A stretch of 53,861 nt of DNA from Streptomyces sp. AC512_CC834 (GTDB lineage Bacteria; Actinomycetota; Actinomycetes; Streptomycetales; Streptomycetaceae): assembly GCF_019049325.1 (NCBI RefSeq), contig NZ_JAGMUO010000087.1, positions 4,865-58,725 of the forward strand, given 5' to 3'. The position numbers and the translations under genes are program-made. Positions within the stretch are counted from its first letter, which is position 1; each line of letters opens with the position of its first letter. Positions 24,583 through 32,036 of the stretch are shown here, piece after piece. The notes beneath the pieces were generated by a model that worked only from the letters and a program-made list of their open reading frames with translations, was not told the DNA's origin and searched no databases.

Positions 24583-25173
24583 ATGACAGTCATGGCGGAG
24601 CGACCGACGATGAGCGGCACCGAGTACCAGAGCTTCGAGGAACTGCTGGCAGCCCTCGATGAACTGGTTGTACCCGACGGCTACAGAGCCGAGATCATGA
24701 GGGGGAGCATCGTCGTGTCGCCGTGGTCGAAGGGCTACTACCTCCGGGCGATGCGCCTGGTGTGCGCGCAACTGGAGGTACACCTTCCCGAATCGCATGT
24801 GATCGAACGAGGGCCGTTCCTCTATGTCTTCCCGGGAGACGAGTGCGCCTACGGACCGGATATCCACGTGGCGCATGAGCGAGTCTTCGAGACGGAGAGC
24901 AATCATCTGGACGGTGAGGGCCTGTCCTTCGTCGCTGAGCTGACTTCTCCCGCTACCCGGAACAACGACCTGACCGAGAAGGTGGAGGTATACGGACGGG
25001 CCGGCGTTCTCGTCTATCTGCTTCTCGACATGCAGGAGGAGCAGGCCACGGTTCTGTGGACGCCGTCCACCAAGGGATACGAGTCGCGCATCACCAGGCC
25101 GTTCGGCGAGAAACTCCCCATCCCCGCCCCGTTCGACTGCCTGCTGGACACGTCGGGCTTCCGGGCCCCCTGA
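24583..25173 (+). CDS. Uma2 family protein (PD-(D/E)XK nuclease fold)
   Basis: A 196-residue DUF820/Uma2 protein. The nuclease-type residues are in place: Asp in CAYGPDIHVA, Glu in FVAELTSPATRNNDL and Lys in TEKVEVYGRAGVLVYLLLD. Streptomyces carry many such genes of unknown role, often solitary and in accessory DNA. A good GGGGAGG site lies upstream of ATG 24583, and a TACACT hexamer at about 24540 may be its promoter. A second Uma2 gene lies at 45471. Confidence 0.88.
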   Translation: MTVMAERPTMSGTEYQSFEELLAALDELVVPDGYRAEIMRGSIVVSPWSKGYYLRAMRLVCAQLEVHLPESHVIERGPFLYVFPGDECAYGPDIHVAHERVFETESNHLDGEGLSFVAELTSPATRNNDLTEKVEVYGRAGVLVYLLLDMQEEQATVLWTPSTKGYESRITRPFGEKLPIPAPFDCLLDTSGFRAP

Positions 25174-25185
25174 CACAGGCGTGGC

Positions 25186-25614
25186 TCAGCAGGGCATGGC
25201 GCGTTCGATGGCCTTGGCCTGCTCGCGCAGGTGTTCATCCCACTCCGAGCGCTCCTGCGCGGGCACCGGCACCTGCACGTCGGTGCGCCCCTCCAACAAG
25301 TCGTGGTCGGCGGCGTCCGGGAAGCGCACCTCGGCCCCCGCCCGGTTCGCGAGGGCAAGGGCCGTGGCGACGAAGCCGCGGGAAAGGGCGTGGATGATCC
25401 GGTGATGGGTCTTGTAGTGCCACTCCACCAGGGCGTTCACAAATCTCTCGTAGGCGCCGGGATCAACCTGGCACTCGTCGTTGACCATCTCCCCGACACC
25501 GGACGGGATGCCCAGCTCCGCCTCATACACGGCCACCTGCCGCAGGAACAGCCGCGCTGCCCCGTTGGACGGATTCCACAGTGTCTCGTCGCCCACATCG
25601 AAGTACTGGCTCAC
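25186..25614 (-). CDS. Uncharacterised Streptomyces protein, possibly DUF6086
   Basis: A 142-residue acidic soluble protein starting MSQYFDVGDETLWNPSNGAA. From memory it resembles DUF6086, a family with no assigned function. The core is mostly helical with an EWHYKTHHRIIHALSRGF segment. The start is GTG 25614, preceded by a GGGGG ribosome binding site; longer frames reaching 25758 run into the neighbouring gene. It converges with the Uma2 gene, leaving 12 bp between stops. Confidence 0.6.
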   Translation of the reverse strand: MSQYFDVGDETLWNPSNGAARLFLRQVAVYEAELGIPSGVGEMVNDECQVDPGAYERFVNALVEWHYKTHHRIIHALSRGFVATALALANRAGAEVRFPDAADHDLLEGRTDVQVPVPAQERSEWDEHLREQAKAIERAMPC

Positions 25615-25685
25615 GCATGCCCCCTGATCAGGTCCGGCGGTGAGCGTAGGCACCGGCCCCGGGCTCGCGCACGTCGTTTTGCCCG

Positions 25686-26597
25686 TCATCCCGCCGGCAG
25701 CGTCAGCCCCCACGCCCCCTCGCGCGCCACCCACGTCCGCGTGCCCACCGGCCCGCACACCACCGTGTCGGCCCGGTAGCGGAAGTGTGCCCCCGACACG
25801 GTCACCGTCCGCCCGCTCGCCGTCAGCGGCGATGCCTGCGCGCCCACCGACAGCGGCCGCACCTCCACCACGGCGACGCCTCCGGCACCCGGCGTCACCG
25901 ACACCCCGGCGACCGGCTGGTCCAGGTCCACCAGCGTCACCCCGTCCACCTCCACCCGCAGCCGGGCCGGACCGGCGACCCCCGGTGCGACGGCGGTCCG
26001 GGCCGGACGCGAGGCCGCCAGCGTCCGTACGAACGACTGACAGGTCCGCAGCCAGGGACGGGCCGACGCCGCCCCGTCCGAAGCGCCACCGGGGTCCGCG
26101 TCCTCCCGCGCCGGTACCGGCACCGGAACCGGCGGAATGCCCACCGCCCCCAGCACCACCCCGTCACTGTCGTCGACAAGCAGGTCGAGGCGCCGTTCCG
26201 CCCCGTCCAGCACCGCCCGCGCCGCCGCCACCGCCCCGATCGGCAGCCCCAGGGACCGGGCGAGACCGAGCGCAGAGCCCACCGGCACCACCGACAGCGC
26301 GCAGCCCGCCAGCTCCCGCTGCCGGTGCAGCAGGGTCACGGCCCGCAGCAGCGCACTGTCGTCGCCGACCACGACGGGCCGCCGCGAGCCGCGCCGCACA
26401 AGCGCCCGCGCGAACTCCTCCGGACCGTCCGCCAGACACACCTTCGTATGCGACGCACCCGCGCTGAGCACGTCTTTCGCGATCCGGACGGACTCCCCGT
26501 CCAGCCGTCGCGCGACCGGATCGACGACCACCAGAAGCTGATCGGACCTCGCTGAAGAGTTCGCGGAAGAGCTCGCGGAAGTCGCCACCTCGGCCAT
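25686..26597 (-). CDS. Diacylglycerol/sphingosine kinase-like protein
   Basis: A 303-residue protein with the DAGK/YegS fold. The N-terminal domain starts LLVVVDPVARRLDGESVRIA, and SVVPVGSALGLARSLGLP takes the place of the usual GTxNDxAR nucleotide-binding motif; that motif is clearly degenerate (GSALGLA), so kinase activity is doubtful. The C-terminal beta-rich domain includes RTVTVSGAHFRYRADTVVCG. It stands opposite purA across a 186-bp gap. Confidence 0.72.
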   Translation of the reverse strand: MAEVATSASSSANSSARSDQLLVVVDPVARRLDGESVRIAKDVLSAGASHTKVCLADGPEEFARALVRRGSRRPVVVGDDSALLRAVTLLHRQRELAGCALSVVPVGSALGLARSLGLPIGAVAAARAVLDGAERRLDLLVDDSDGVVLGAVGIPPVPVPVPAREDADPGGASDGAASARPWLRTCQSFVRTLAASRPARTAVAPGVAGPARLRVEVDGVTLVDLDQPVAGVSVTPGAGGVAVVEVRPLSVGAQASPLTASGRTVTVSGAHFRYRADTVVCGPVGTRTWVAREGAWGLTLPAG

Positions 26598-26629
26598 GCC
26601 TCGCTTCCTCGGGTAGCATCTTTGTGCAA

Positions 26630-26659
26630 GAGCCCCTTGCGCTATTGCGCCAGGGGCTT
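26630..26659 (+). promoter_or_regulatory. Stem-loop in the purA leader
   Basis: AGCCCCTTGCGC (26631-26642) pairs with GCGCCAGGGGCT (26647-26658) through a TATT loop with one mismatch. It follows a TAGCAT -10-like hexamer (26614-26619), so it would be the first 10-35 nt of the purA transcript, about 125 nt ahead of the start codon. It may be an attenuator or a stabilising 5' hairpin. Confidence 0.5.
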
Positions 26660-26783
26660 CGTCTATTCCGGGGCATCCGGTCCGACGGTTGGCGGCCAAC
26701 GACGGTCGCGGTGCACGCGGTTCCATACGCTCCGCGTACGCCCTCGACCTTGGACATGCCCCGCCCGGAAGGGGTGTACGCGC

Positions 26784-28067
26784 GTGCCCGCACTTGTGCT
26801 GCTCGGTGCTCAGTGGGGTGACGAAGGCAAGGGAAAGGCGACGGACCTGCTCGGTGGTTCCGTCGACTATGTGGTGCGCTACCAGGGCGGCAACAACGCC
26901 GGCCACACGGTAGTCGTGGGCGATCAGAAGTACGCCCTCCACCTGCTCCCTTCCGGAATCCTGTCTCCCGGCTGTACGCCGGTCATCGGTAACGGCGTCG
27001 TTGTCGACCCGTCGGTCCTGTTCTCCGAGCTGAGCGGGCTGAACGAGCGCGGCGTCGACACGTCCAAGCTCCTGATCAGCGGAAACGCGCACATCATCAC
27101 GCCGTACAACGTGACCGTCGACAAGGTGACGGAACGCTTCCTCGGCAAGCGCAAGATCGGCACCACAGGGCGCGGCATCGGCCCGACCTACGCCGACAAG
27201 ATCAACCGCGTCGGCATCCGCGTCCAGGACCTCTACGACGAGTCGATCCTCACCCAGAAGGTCGAAGCGGCGCTCGACATCAAGAACCAGATGCTCACCA
27301 AGCTCTTCAACCGCCGCGCCATCGCCACCGGCCAGGTCGTCGAGGAGCTGCTGGCCTACGCGGACAAGCTCGCCCCGTACGTCGCCGACACCGTCCTGCT
27401 CCTCAACCAGGCCCTCGACGACGACAAGGTGGTCCTCTTCGAGGGCGGCCAGGGCACGCTGCTGGACATCGACCACGGCACGTACCCCTTCGTCACCTCG
27501 TCGAACCCGACCGCGGGCGGCGCCTGCACCGGCGCCGGCGTGGGCCCGACGAAGATCAGCCGGGTCATCGGCATCCTCAAGGCGTACACGACCCGCGTCG
27601 GCGCAGGACCCTTCCCGACCGAGCTGTTCGACGAGGACGGCGAGGCCCTGCGCCGCATCGGCGGCGAGCGCGGTGTCACGACCGGCCGTGACCGCCGCTG
27701 CGGCTGGTTCGACGCGGTGATCGCCCGCTACGCCACCCGCGTCAACGGCCTCACCGACTTCTTCCTCACCAAGCTCGACGTCCTCACCGGCTGGGAGCAG
27801 ATCCCGGTCTGCGTGGCGTACGAGATCGACGGCAAGCGCGTCGAGGAGCTGCCGTACTCGCAGTCCGACTTCCACCACGCGAAGCCGGTCTACGAGACGC
27901 TGCCCGGCTGGAGCGAGGACATCACCAAGGCGAAGTCCTTCTCCGACCTGCCGAAGAACGCCCAGGCGTACGTCAAGGCGCTCGAGGAGATGTCCGGCGC
28001 CCCGATCTCCGCGATCGGCGTCGGCCCGGGCCGGGACGAGACGATCGAGATCAACTCGTTCCTGTAG
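26784..28067 (+). CDS. purA: Adenylosuccinate synthetase
   Basis: This enzyme joins IMP and aspartate using GTP, the committed step to AMP. The 427-residue length is standard. Motifs: GAQWGDEGKGKATDLL (P-loop-like, with catalytic Asp and Lys), GNNAGHTVVV with the catalytic His, and the C-terminal VGPGRDETI. Start GTG 26784 has GGAAGGGG upstream and matches the family N-terminus (PALVLLGAQWGDEG). A long leader with a hairpin precedes it and a strong terminator follows. Confidence 0.98.
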   Translation: MPALVLLGAQWGDEGKGKATDLLGGSVDYVVRYQGGNNAGHTVVVGDQKYALHLLPSGILSPGCTPVIGNGVVVDPSVLFSELSGLNERGVDTSKLLISGNAHIITPYNVTVDKVTERFLGKRKIGTTGRGIGPTYADKINRVGIRVQDLYDESILTQKVEAALDIKNQMLTKLFNRRAIATGQVVEELLAYADKLAPYVADTVLLLNQALDDDKVVLFEGGQGTLLDIDHGTYPFVTSSNPTAGGACTGAGVGPTKISRVIGILKAYTTRVGAGPFPTELFDEDGEALRRIGGERGVTTGRDRRCGWFDAVIARYATRVNGLTDFFLTKLDVLTGWEQIPVCVAYEIDGKRVEELPYSQSDFHHAKPVYETLPGWSEDITKAKSFSDLPKNAQAYVKALEEMSGAPISAIGVGPGRDETIEINSFL

Positions 28068-28100
28068 GGAACCGGGAACCGGGAACCGCGTACGCACACC

Positions 28101-28146
28101 GACGCCGACGGCCGGGACCCTGCGCGGGGTCCCGGCCGTCGGCGTC
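28101..28146 (+). terminator. Strong terminator after purA
   Basis: A perfect 20-bp stem (28101-28120 with 28127-28146) and a 6-nt loop TGCGCG, 34 bp after the purA stop. Confidence 0.92.
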
Positions 28147-28216
28147 CGGGCGGCGGCTACGCTGGCCCGGAACCAGCAGCGGACGGACAGCGCGGACAGC
28201 GCGGAGCGAGCGGAAC

Positions 28217-28708
28217 ATGCGGAAGCCCACCACCCGGACGTGGATCTGGCTGACCGTGGCGGTCGTCGCCGTGACCGGCGGTCTCTTCTACGTCGATGCC
28301 CACCGCGTCTCCGCCGCCCCGCACGCCGACGACCCCAAGTGCGACAAGGTGGTCTCCCGCCTGCCGGACGACATACCCGGCGCGTCGCGCGACTGGGCCC
28401 TCGGGGACGGAGTCGCGTCCTGGGGCGGCCAGAAGGCGCTGTTCAGGTGCGGTGCCGAGGAACTGCCGCCCAACATCAACCTCTGCGTCACGGCGGACGG
28501 CGTCGACTGGGTCCTGGACGAGGCACGGCTCAAACGCGACGGCGTGAGCGTCCTGCGGACGTACGGCCGCTCCCCGGCCGTGGAACTCACGTACACCGGT
28601 TCGCGCGAGGACGTGGGCGGCATCCTCGCCGCGCTGGACCCCGCCGTGAAGTGGATCCCGCAGAAGCGGAAGTGCGTCGGCCTCGACGACGCCGACACCG
28701 CCCTGTAG
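28217..28708 (+). CDS. DUF3515 family membrane-anchored protein
   Basis: A 163-residue protein with one N-terminal membrane segment (WIWLTVAVVAVTGGLFYV) and an extracytoplasmic domain. The domain has the DUF3515 pattern: KCDKVVSRLPDDI, VASWGGQKALFRCG, GVDWVLDE and a YGRSPAVELTY strand, with a few conserved cysteines likely to form disulfides. Function unknown. The ATG has only a weak ribosome binding site. Confidence 0.75.
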   Translation: MRKPTTRTWIWLTVAVVAVTGGLFYVDAHRVSAAPHADDPKCDKVVSRLPDDIPGASRDWALGDGVASWGGQKALFRCGAEELPPNINLCVTADGVDWVLDEARLKRDGVSVLRTYGRSPAVELTYTGSREDVGGILAALDPAVKWIPQKRKCVGLDDADTAL

Positions 28709-28781
28709 CTCTTCGTTCGGCCCTCTTCATTCGGACCCCTTCGCCGGGCGCCGGAGCGCGGGCTGGTGTCGGATCGGTGGC

Positions 28782-28994
28782 ATGACCGACCGTGACCGCG
28801 CCGCTTCCTGCCAGGGCCCGTACGGTGGCGGGACCGAACCCGGCGGCGACTGCGGCGACTGCGGCGACCCGGCCCGCTTCGAGGTCGCCCGGCATCTGCG
28901 GACACCGCTGCGGGTGTGCCCCGTACACCTGGGGCCCGCGCTGCTGCTGGCCGACGGGGTGCTGTGGCCGCCGGGGGTCACCCTGGTCCGGTGA
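28782..28994 (+). CDS. Small Cys-rich protein of unknown function
   Basis: A 70-residue protein with a possible zinc site: CGDCGDPARFEVARH, then VCPVHLGPALLL. G/C-rich third positions run through the frame, supporting a real gene, and short proteins with this Cys pattern are common in Streptomyces. The stop lies within an 8-bp tandem repeat. Confidence 0.6.
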   Translation: MTDRDRAASCQGPYGGGTEPGGDCGDCGDPARFEVARHLRTPLRVCPVHLGPALLLADGVLWPPGVTLVR

Positions 28995-29010
28995 ACCGGT
29001 GAACCGGTGA
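28992..29010 (+). repeat. 8-bp tandem repeat carrying TGA in three frames
   Basis: TGAACCGG is repeated from the stop codon of the small gene, with TGA at 28992, 29000 and 29008, i.e. one in each frame. Confidence 0.8.
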
Positions 29011-29097
29011 GAGGCCACTGAGGGCGCGCTCACGCCGGGGTGGTTGACTTGGGCGACCCGCCTGCGAGGGCGTGGGGACGCGGAAGGAAGCCGTACG

Positions 29098-29976
29098 GTG
29101 TCCGGACGATCCGACGACATGGCACAGCGGTTCGAGCGGGACCGGCCCCGGCTGCGGGCGGTCGCGTACCGCATCCTCGGCTCCCTCGGCGAGGCCGACG
29201 ACGCCCTCCAGGACGCCTGGCTGCGCGCCGACCGCGCGGACACCTCCGACGTGGCGAACCCCTCCGGCTGGCTCACCACGGTCGTCGCGCGGGTCTGCCT
29301 CAACATGCTCCGTACCCGGGACACCCGCCGCGAGGAACCGCTGGACGACTCGGCGGACCGGGGACCCGCCGACGCCTTCGCCGATCCGGCCGAGGAGGCG
29401 CAGCTCGCCGACGACGTCGGTGTCGCGCTGCTGATCGTCCTGGACACCCTCGGCCCCGCCGAGCGGCTCGCGTTCGTTCTGCACGACATGTTCGACGTGC
29501 CCTTCGACGACATCGCCGTGATGCTCGACAAGACCCCCTCGGCCACCCGCCAGTTGGCCAGCCGCGCCCGCCGCCGGGTCCGGGGCGTCCCCGTGCCCGA
29601 CGCCGACCTGCCCCGCCGGCGCCGCGCGGTCGACGCCTACCTGTCGGCCACCCGTGGCGGCGACTTCGACGCGCTGGTCGCCCTGCTCCACCCGGACGTC
29701 GTCCTGCGCGCCGACGCGGCGGTCGTTCCGACGCCCGAGCCCGTCTCGATCAGCGGCGTCGAGCGGGTGGCCAGGGGCGCGATGGCCTCGATGGGCCGGG
29801 CCAGGGCCGCCGGTGTCGTCCTCGTCGACGGCCGGGTGGGCATGGCGATGGCCGAGAACGGCCGGCTGCGCGTGGTACTCCGGTTCACCTTCGCGGACGA
29901 CGGCCGCATCACCGGTATCGACGTGATCGCGGAGCCGGAACGGCTGAGCGAACTGGACATTGCGGGCATAGGCTGA
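29098..29976 (+). CDS. ECF sigma factor with C-terminal SnoaL-like domain
   Basis: A 292-residue sigma factor. Region 2 (RLRAVAYRILGSLGEADDAL, DAWLRAD) and region 4 (LAFVLHDMFDVPFDDIAVML, SATRQLASRARRRV) are clear. From about residue 175 a SnoaL/NTF2-like domain follows (DAYLSATRGGDFDALVALLH, ending DVIAEPERL). In SigJ- and ECF41-like sigma factors this tail replaces a separate anti-sigma factor and tunes activity. Start GTG 29098 has GGAAGGAAG 7 nt upstream. A small gene follows and may be its partner. Confidence 0.9.
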   Translation: MSGRSDDMAQRFERDRPRLRAVAYRILGSLGEADDALQDAWLRADRADTSDVANPSGWLTTVVARVCLNMLRTRDTRREEPLDDSADRGPADAFADPAEEAQLADDVGVALLIVLDTLGPAERLAFVLHDMFDVPFDDIAVMLDKTPSATRQLASRARRRVRGVPVPDADLPRRRRAVDAYLSATRGGDFDALVALLHPDVVLRADAAVVPTPEPVSISGVERVARGAMASMGRARAAGVVLVDGRVGMAMAENGRLRVVLRFTFADDGRITGIDVIAEPERLSELDIAGIG

Positions 29977-30028
29977 GGTTGTACGAGCTGTACGCGTCGC
30001 GTCGCGTCGATCGAAGAAGGTGAGTGCG

Positions 30029-30319
30029 ATGCGCATGCTGCTCAAAGCGACGATGGACACGGAGACGTCGAACGAACTCGTCCGCAGCGGCAAGATGGCG
30101 GACCTGATGAAGGAGACGCTCGACCGCATGAAGCCGGAGGCCGCCTATTTCGGTGCCCTCGGTGGCCGCCGGACGGTCCTGATGGTGTTCGACATGCAGG
30201 ACAACTCGGACATGCCCCGCCTCGGTGAGCCCTTCTTCACCGAGATGAAGGCCGAGGTCGAGGTCTGCCCGATCATGAACGGCGAGGACCTCGCGAAGGG
30301 CCTCGCCAAGATTCAGTGA
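30029..30319 (+). CDS. Small soluble protein, possible partner of the ECF sigma factor
   Basis: A 96-residue protein (MRMLLKATMDTETSNELVRS) with an alternating strand-helix pattern that suggests a ferredoxin-like dimeric alpha-beta barrel. Conserved-looking segments are PEAAYFGALGGRRTVLMVFD and FTEMKAEVEVCPIM. The family is not recognised with confidence. ATG 30029 has GAAGAAGG 8 nt upstream. It starts 52 bp after the sigma gene, likely on the same transcript; partners of this kind of sigma factor are often small oxidoreductase-like proteins. Confidence 0.65.
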   Translation: MRMLLKATMDTETSNELVRSGKMADLMKETLDRMKPEAAYFGALGGRRTVLMVFDMQDNSDMPRLGEPFFTEMKAEVEVCPIMNGEDLAKGLAKIQ

Positions 30320-30322
30320 CGC

Positions 30323-30370
30323 ACGGAATCAGTACGGGAATCAGCACGGAATTCAGCACGGGATCAACTG
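30323..30370. repeat. Short degenerate tandem repeat in a convergent gap
   Basis: Four degenerate copies of ACGGGAATCAGC with 12-13 bp period (GGAATCAGT, GGGAATCAGC, GGAATTCAGC, GGGATCAAC) fill the gap between two convergent genes. Confidence 0.6.
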
Positions 30371-31014
30371 AAGACGATCATCGACCCCTGTGCCAGGCTC
30401 CGCGTGGCCGCCGCGTGCAGGCCCAGCCACACATGGCGCTCCCGGGCGAAGGGGCTGGAGTCGTACGGCGCGGGCACGGCCGGTTCCTCCAGCTCCGTCG
30501 GGGCGAGCGGCGGCTGCGGCGGAGCCGGGGGGTTGGCCGGATCGATCCCGAGAACCGGGGCGACCGCCTCCAGCTCCCGCAGCAGGGTGTGCGAGGAGCC
30601 CAGGGGGCCGCCGTCCGCCAGGAGTTCGTCGTTGGCGAGCGGGTGCGGGAAGTCGACCGGGACGTAGGCGCCCGCGTGGTCGTAGTGCCAGACCAGGTGG
30701 GACTGCTGGGCCGTCGACTCGAACATCTCCAGCAACTGCTCGTAGTCACCGCCGAGTTCGTCCACCGGCGTCACCTGGAGCCCGCACACCTGCAGGAGGT
30801 GCGCCCGGCGCAGGAAGTGCAGCGCGTCGTAGTCGAACCCGGCCACCGGGGCGACCTCGCCGGAGAGCCCCGGCATGTACTGGTACACCGGCACCGGCGG
30901 CAGTCCGGCCTCGGCGAGCACCTTGTCGTATTGCGCGAGTTCCTCGGCGAACGGGTTGTCCGGCGTGTGGCACAAGACATCGACGAGCGGTACCAGCCAC
31001 AGGTCACAGGCCAA
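30364..31014 (-). CDS. Uncharacterised Streptomyces protein
   Basis: A soluble protein of about 216 residues starting near ACDLWLVPLVDVLCHTPDNPF. It has no membrane segment and I do not recognise a domain. A proline-rich stretch (NPPAPPQPPLAPTEL) lies near residue 170. The TTG at 31014 is preferred because GAGGAG sits 7-8 nt upstream; the in-frame GTG 31029 has no ribosome binding site. It lies downstream of a GntR gene on the same strand. Confidence 0.65.
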   Translation of the reverse strand: MACDLWLVPLVDVLCHTPDNPFAEELAQYDKVLAEAGLPPVPVYQYMPGLSGEVAPVAGFDYDALHFLRRAHLLQVCGLQVTPVDELGGDYEQLLEMFESTAQQSHLVWHYDHAGAYVPVDFPHPLANDELLADGGPLGSSHTLLRELEAVAPVLGIDPANPPAPPQPPLAPTELEEPAVPAPYDSSPFARERHVWLGLHAAATRSLAQGSMIVFS

Positions 31015-31157
31015 AGGAGGGCTCCTCACACAGCACAGCGGTCAGGGAAGCGTAGTCGGTGCGTTTGCGTGTTGCGTGTCGCGTGCAGGTCCCCTACCCA
31101 CCTGACGCCGGACCACGACACCTCAGACGTTGGTCATCACGTCATCACGTCACCACG

Positions 31158-31859
31158 TCATCGCCCGGTGAGCCGCTCGATGAGGGCGAGCGAGTGGGCG
31201 TTGTACGCGTTGACGAGCGAGCGCGCGCCTGTGATGTCGCGGAGGGCGAGGGCGTCGACCAGTTCGGTGTGCCCGCACCACAGCGCGCCGCGCAGCTCGC
31301 TGAGCCGGCGCAGGTGCTGCACCGTGCACACCCAGCTCTGCACGCGCAGCCGGTGCAGGAAGTCGGAGAGGTAGGGGTTGCCGAAGAGGGCGGCCAGCTC
31401 GCGCCAGTAGCGCAGGTCGTAGCCGATCAGGACGGTCAGGTCGCCGGCCGCGGCGGCACGCTGGGCCTCGTCGCCGCGCCGGCGGACCCCGGCGAGGGCG
31501 GCGGCGACGCGCGGGTGGCCCGGGTCCGGCCCGCCCGGCAGGTCCGCGGCGAGGGCGAGGAACATCCCGTCGGTCACGAGAGCGCGGGCCTCGATCATGC
31601 CGCGGAAGTCGTCGACCGAGTACTCGTGCACGCGGAAACCGCGATGGTGGTCGGCGTCGAGGAGCCCCTGCGCGGACAGGTCGACCAGCGCCTCGCGCAC
31701 CGGCGTCGCGGACACCCCGTACTGCTCGGCGATCTCCTTGACCGTGAACTCCTGCCCCGGCTGGAGCCGCCCCGCCAGCACTTCGTCGCGGAGCGCGTCG
31801 GCGATCTGCTGCCGCAGGGTGCTGCGCGTGACGGCACCGGTGCCGCTGGGGCCGGGCAT
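31158..31859 (-). CDS. GntR-family regulator, FadR-type
   Basis: A 233-residue regulator. The N-terminal winged helix runs to about residue 80 (LRQQIADALRDEVLAGRL, then EQYGVSATPVREALVDLSA). The C-terminal FCD-type all-helical ligand domain has the usual R and H residues spread along it. ATG 31859 follows GAGGAG. The gene lies downstream of the class III aminotransferase gene, which it may control, with amino acid-related ligands. Two imperfect direct repeats GACACGTGTGCG / GACGTATGTGCG in its promoter region could be operators. Confidence 0.88.
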   Translation of the reverse strand: MPGPSGTGAVTRSTLRQQIADALRDEVLAGRLQPGQEFTVKEIAEQYGVSATPVREALVDLSAQGLLDADHHRGFRVHEYSVDDFRGMIEARALVTDGMFLALAADLPGGPDPGHPRVAAALAGVRRRGDEAQRAAAAGDLTVLIGYDLRYWRELAALFGNPYLSDFLHRLRVQSWVCTVQHLRRLSELRGALWCGHTELVDALALRDITGARSLVNAYNAHSLALIERLTGR

Positions 31860-32036
31860 GGTCGGGCGGTCTCCTCGTCGCGTCCGGGGGCGTACGCGCA
31901 CATACGTCTGTGGCGTGCTCGCACACGTGTCTACGGTGTACGGGCACGCCACCTTACGCGCTCGGGTTCCCCTCCTGCCCGTATGCGGGCAGGGCCTGCT
32001 CTCGGGGCCCTGTCCTCAGGACCCTGCTCTCAGGTC

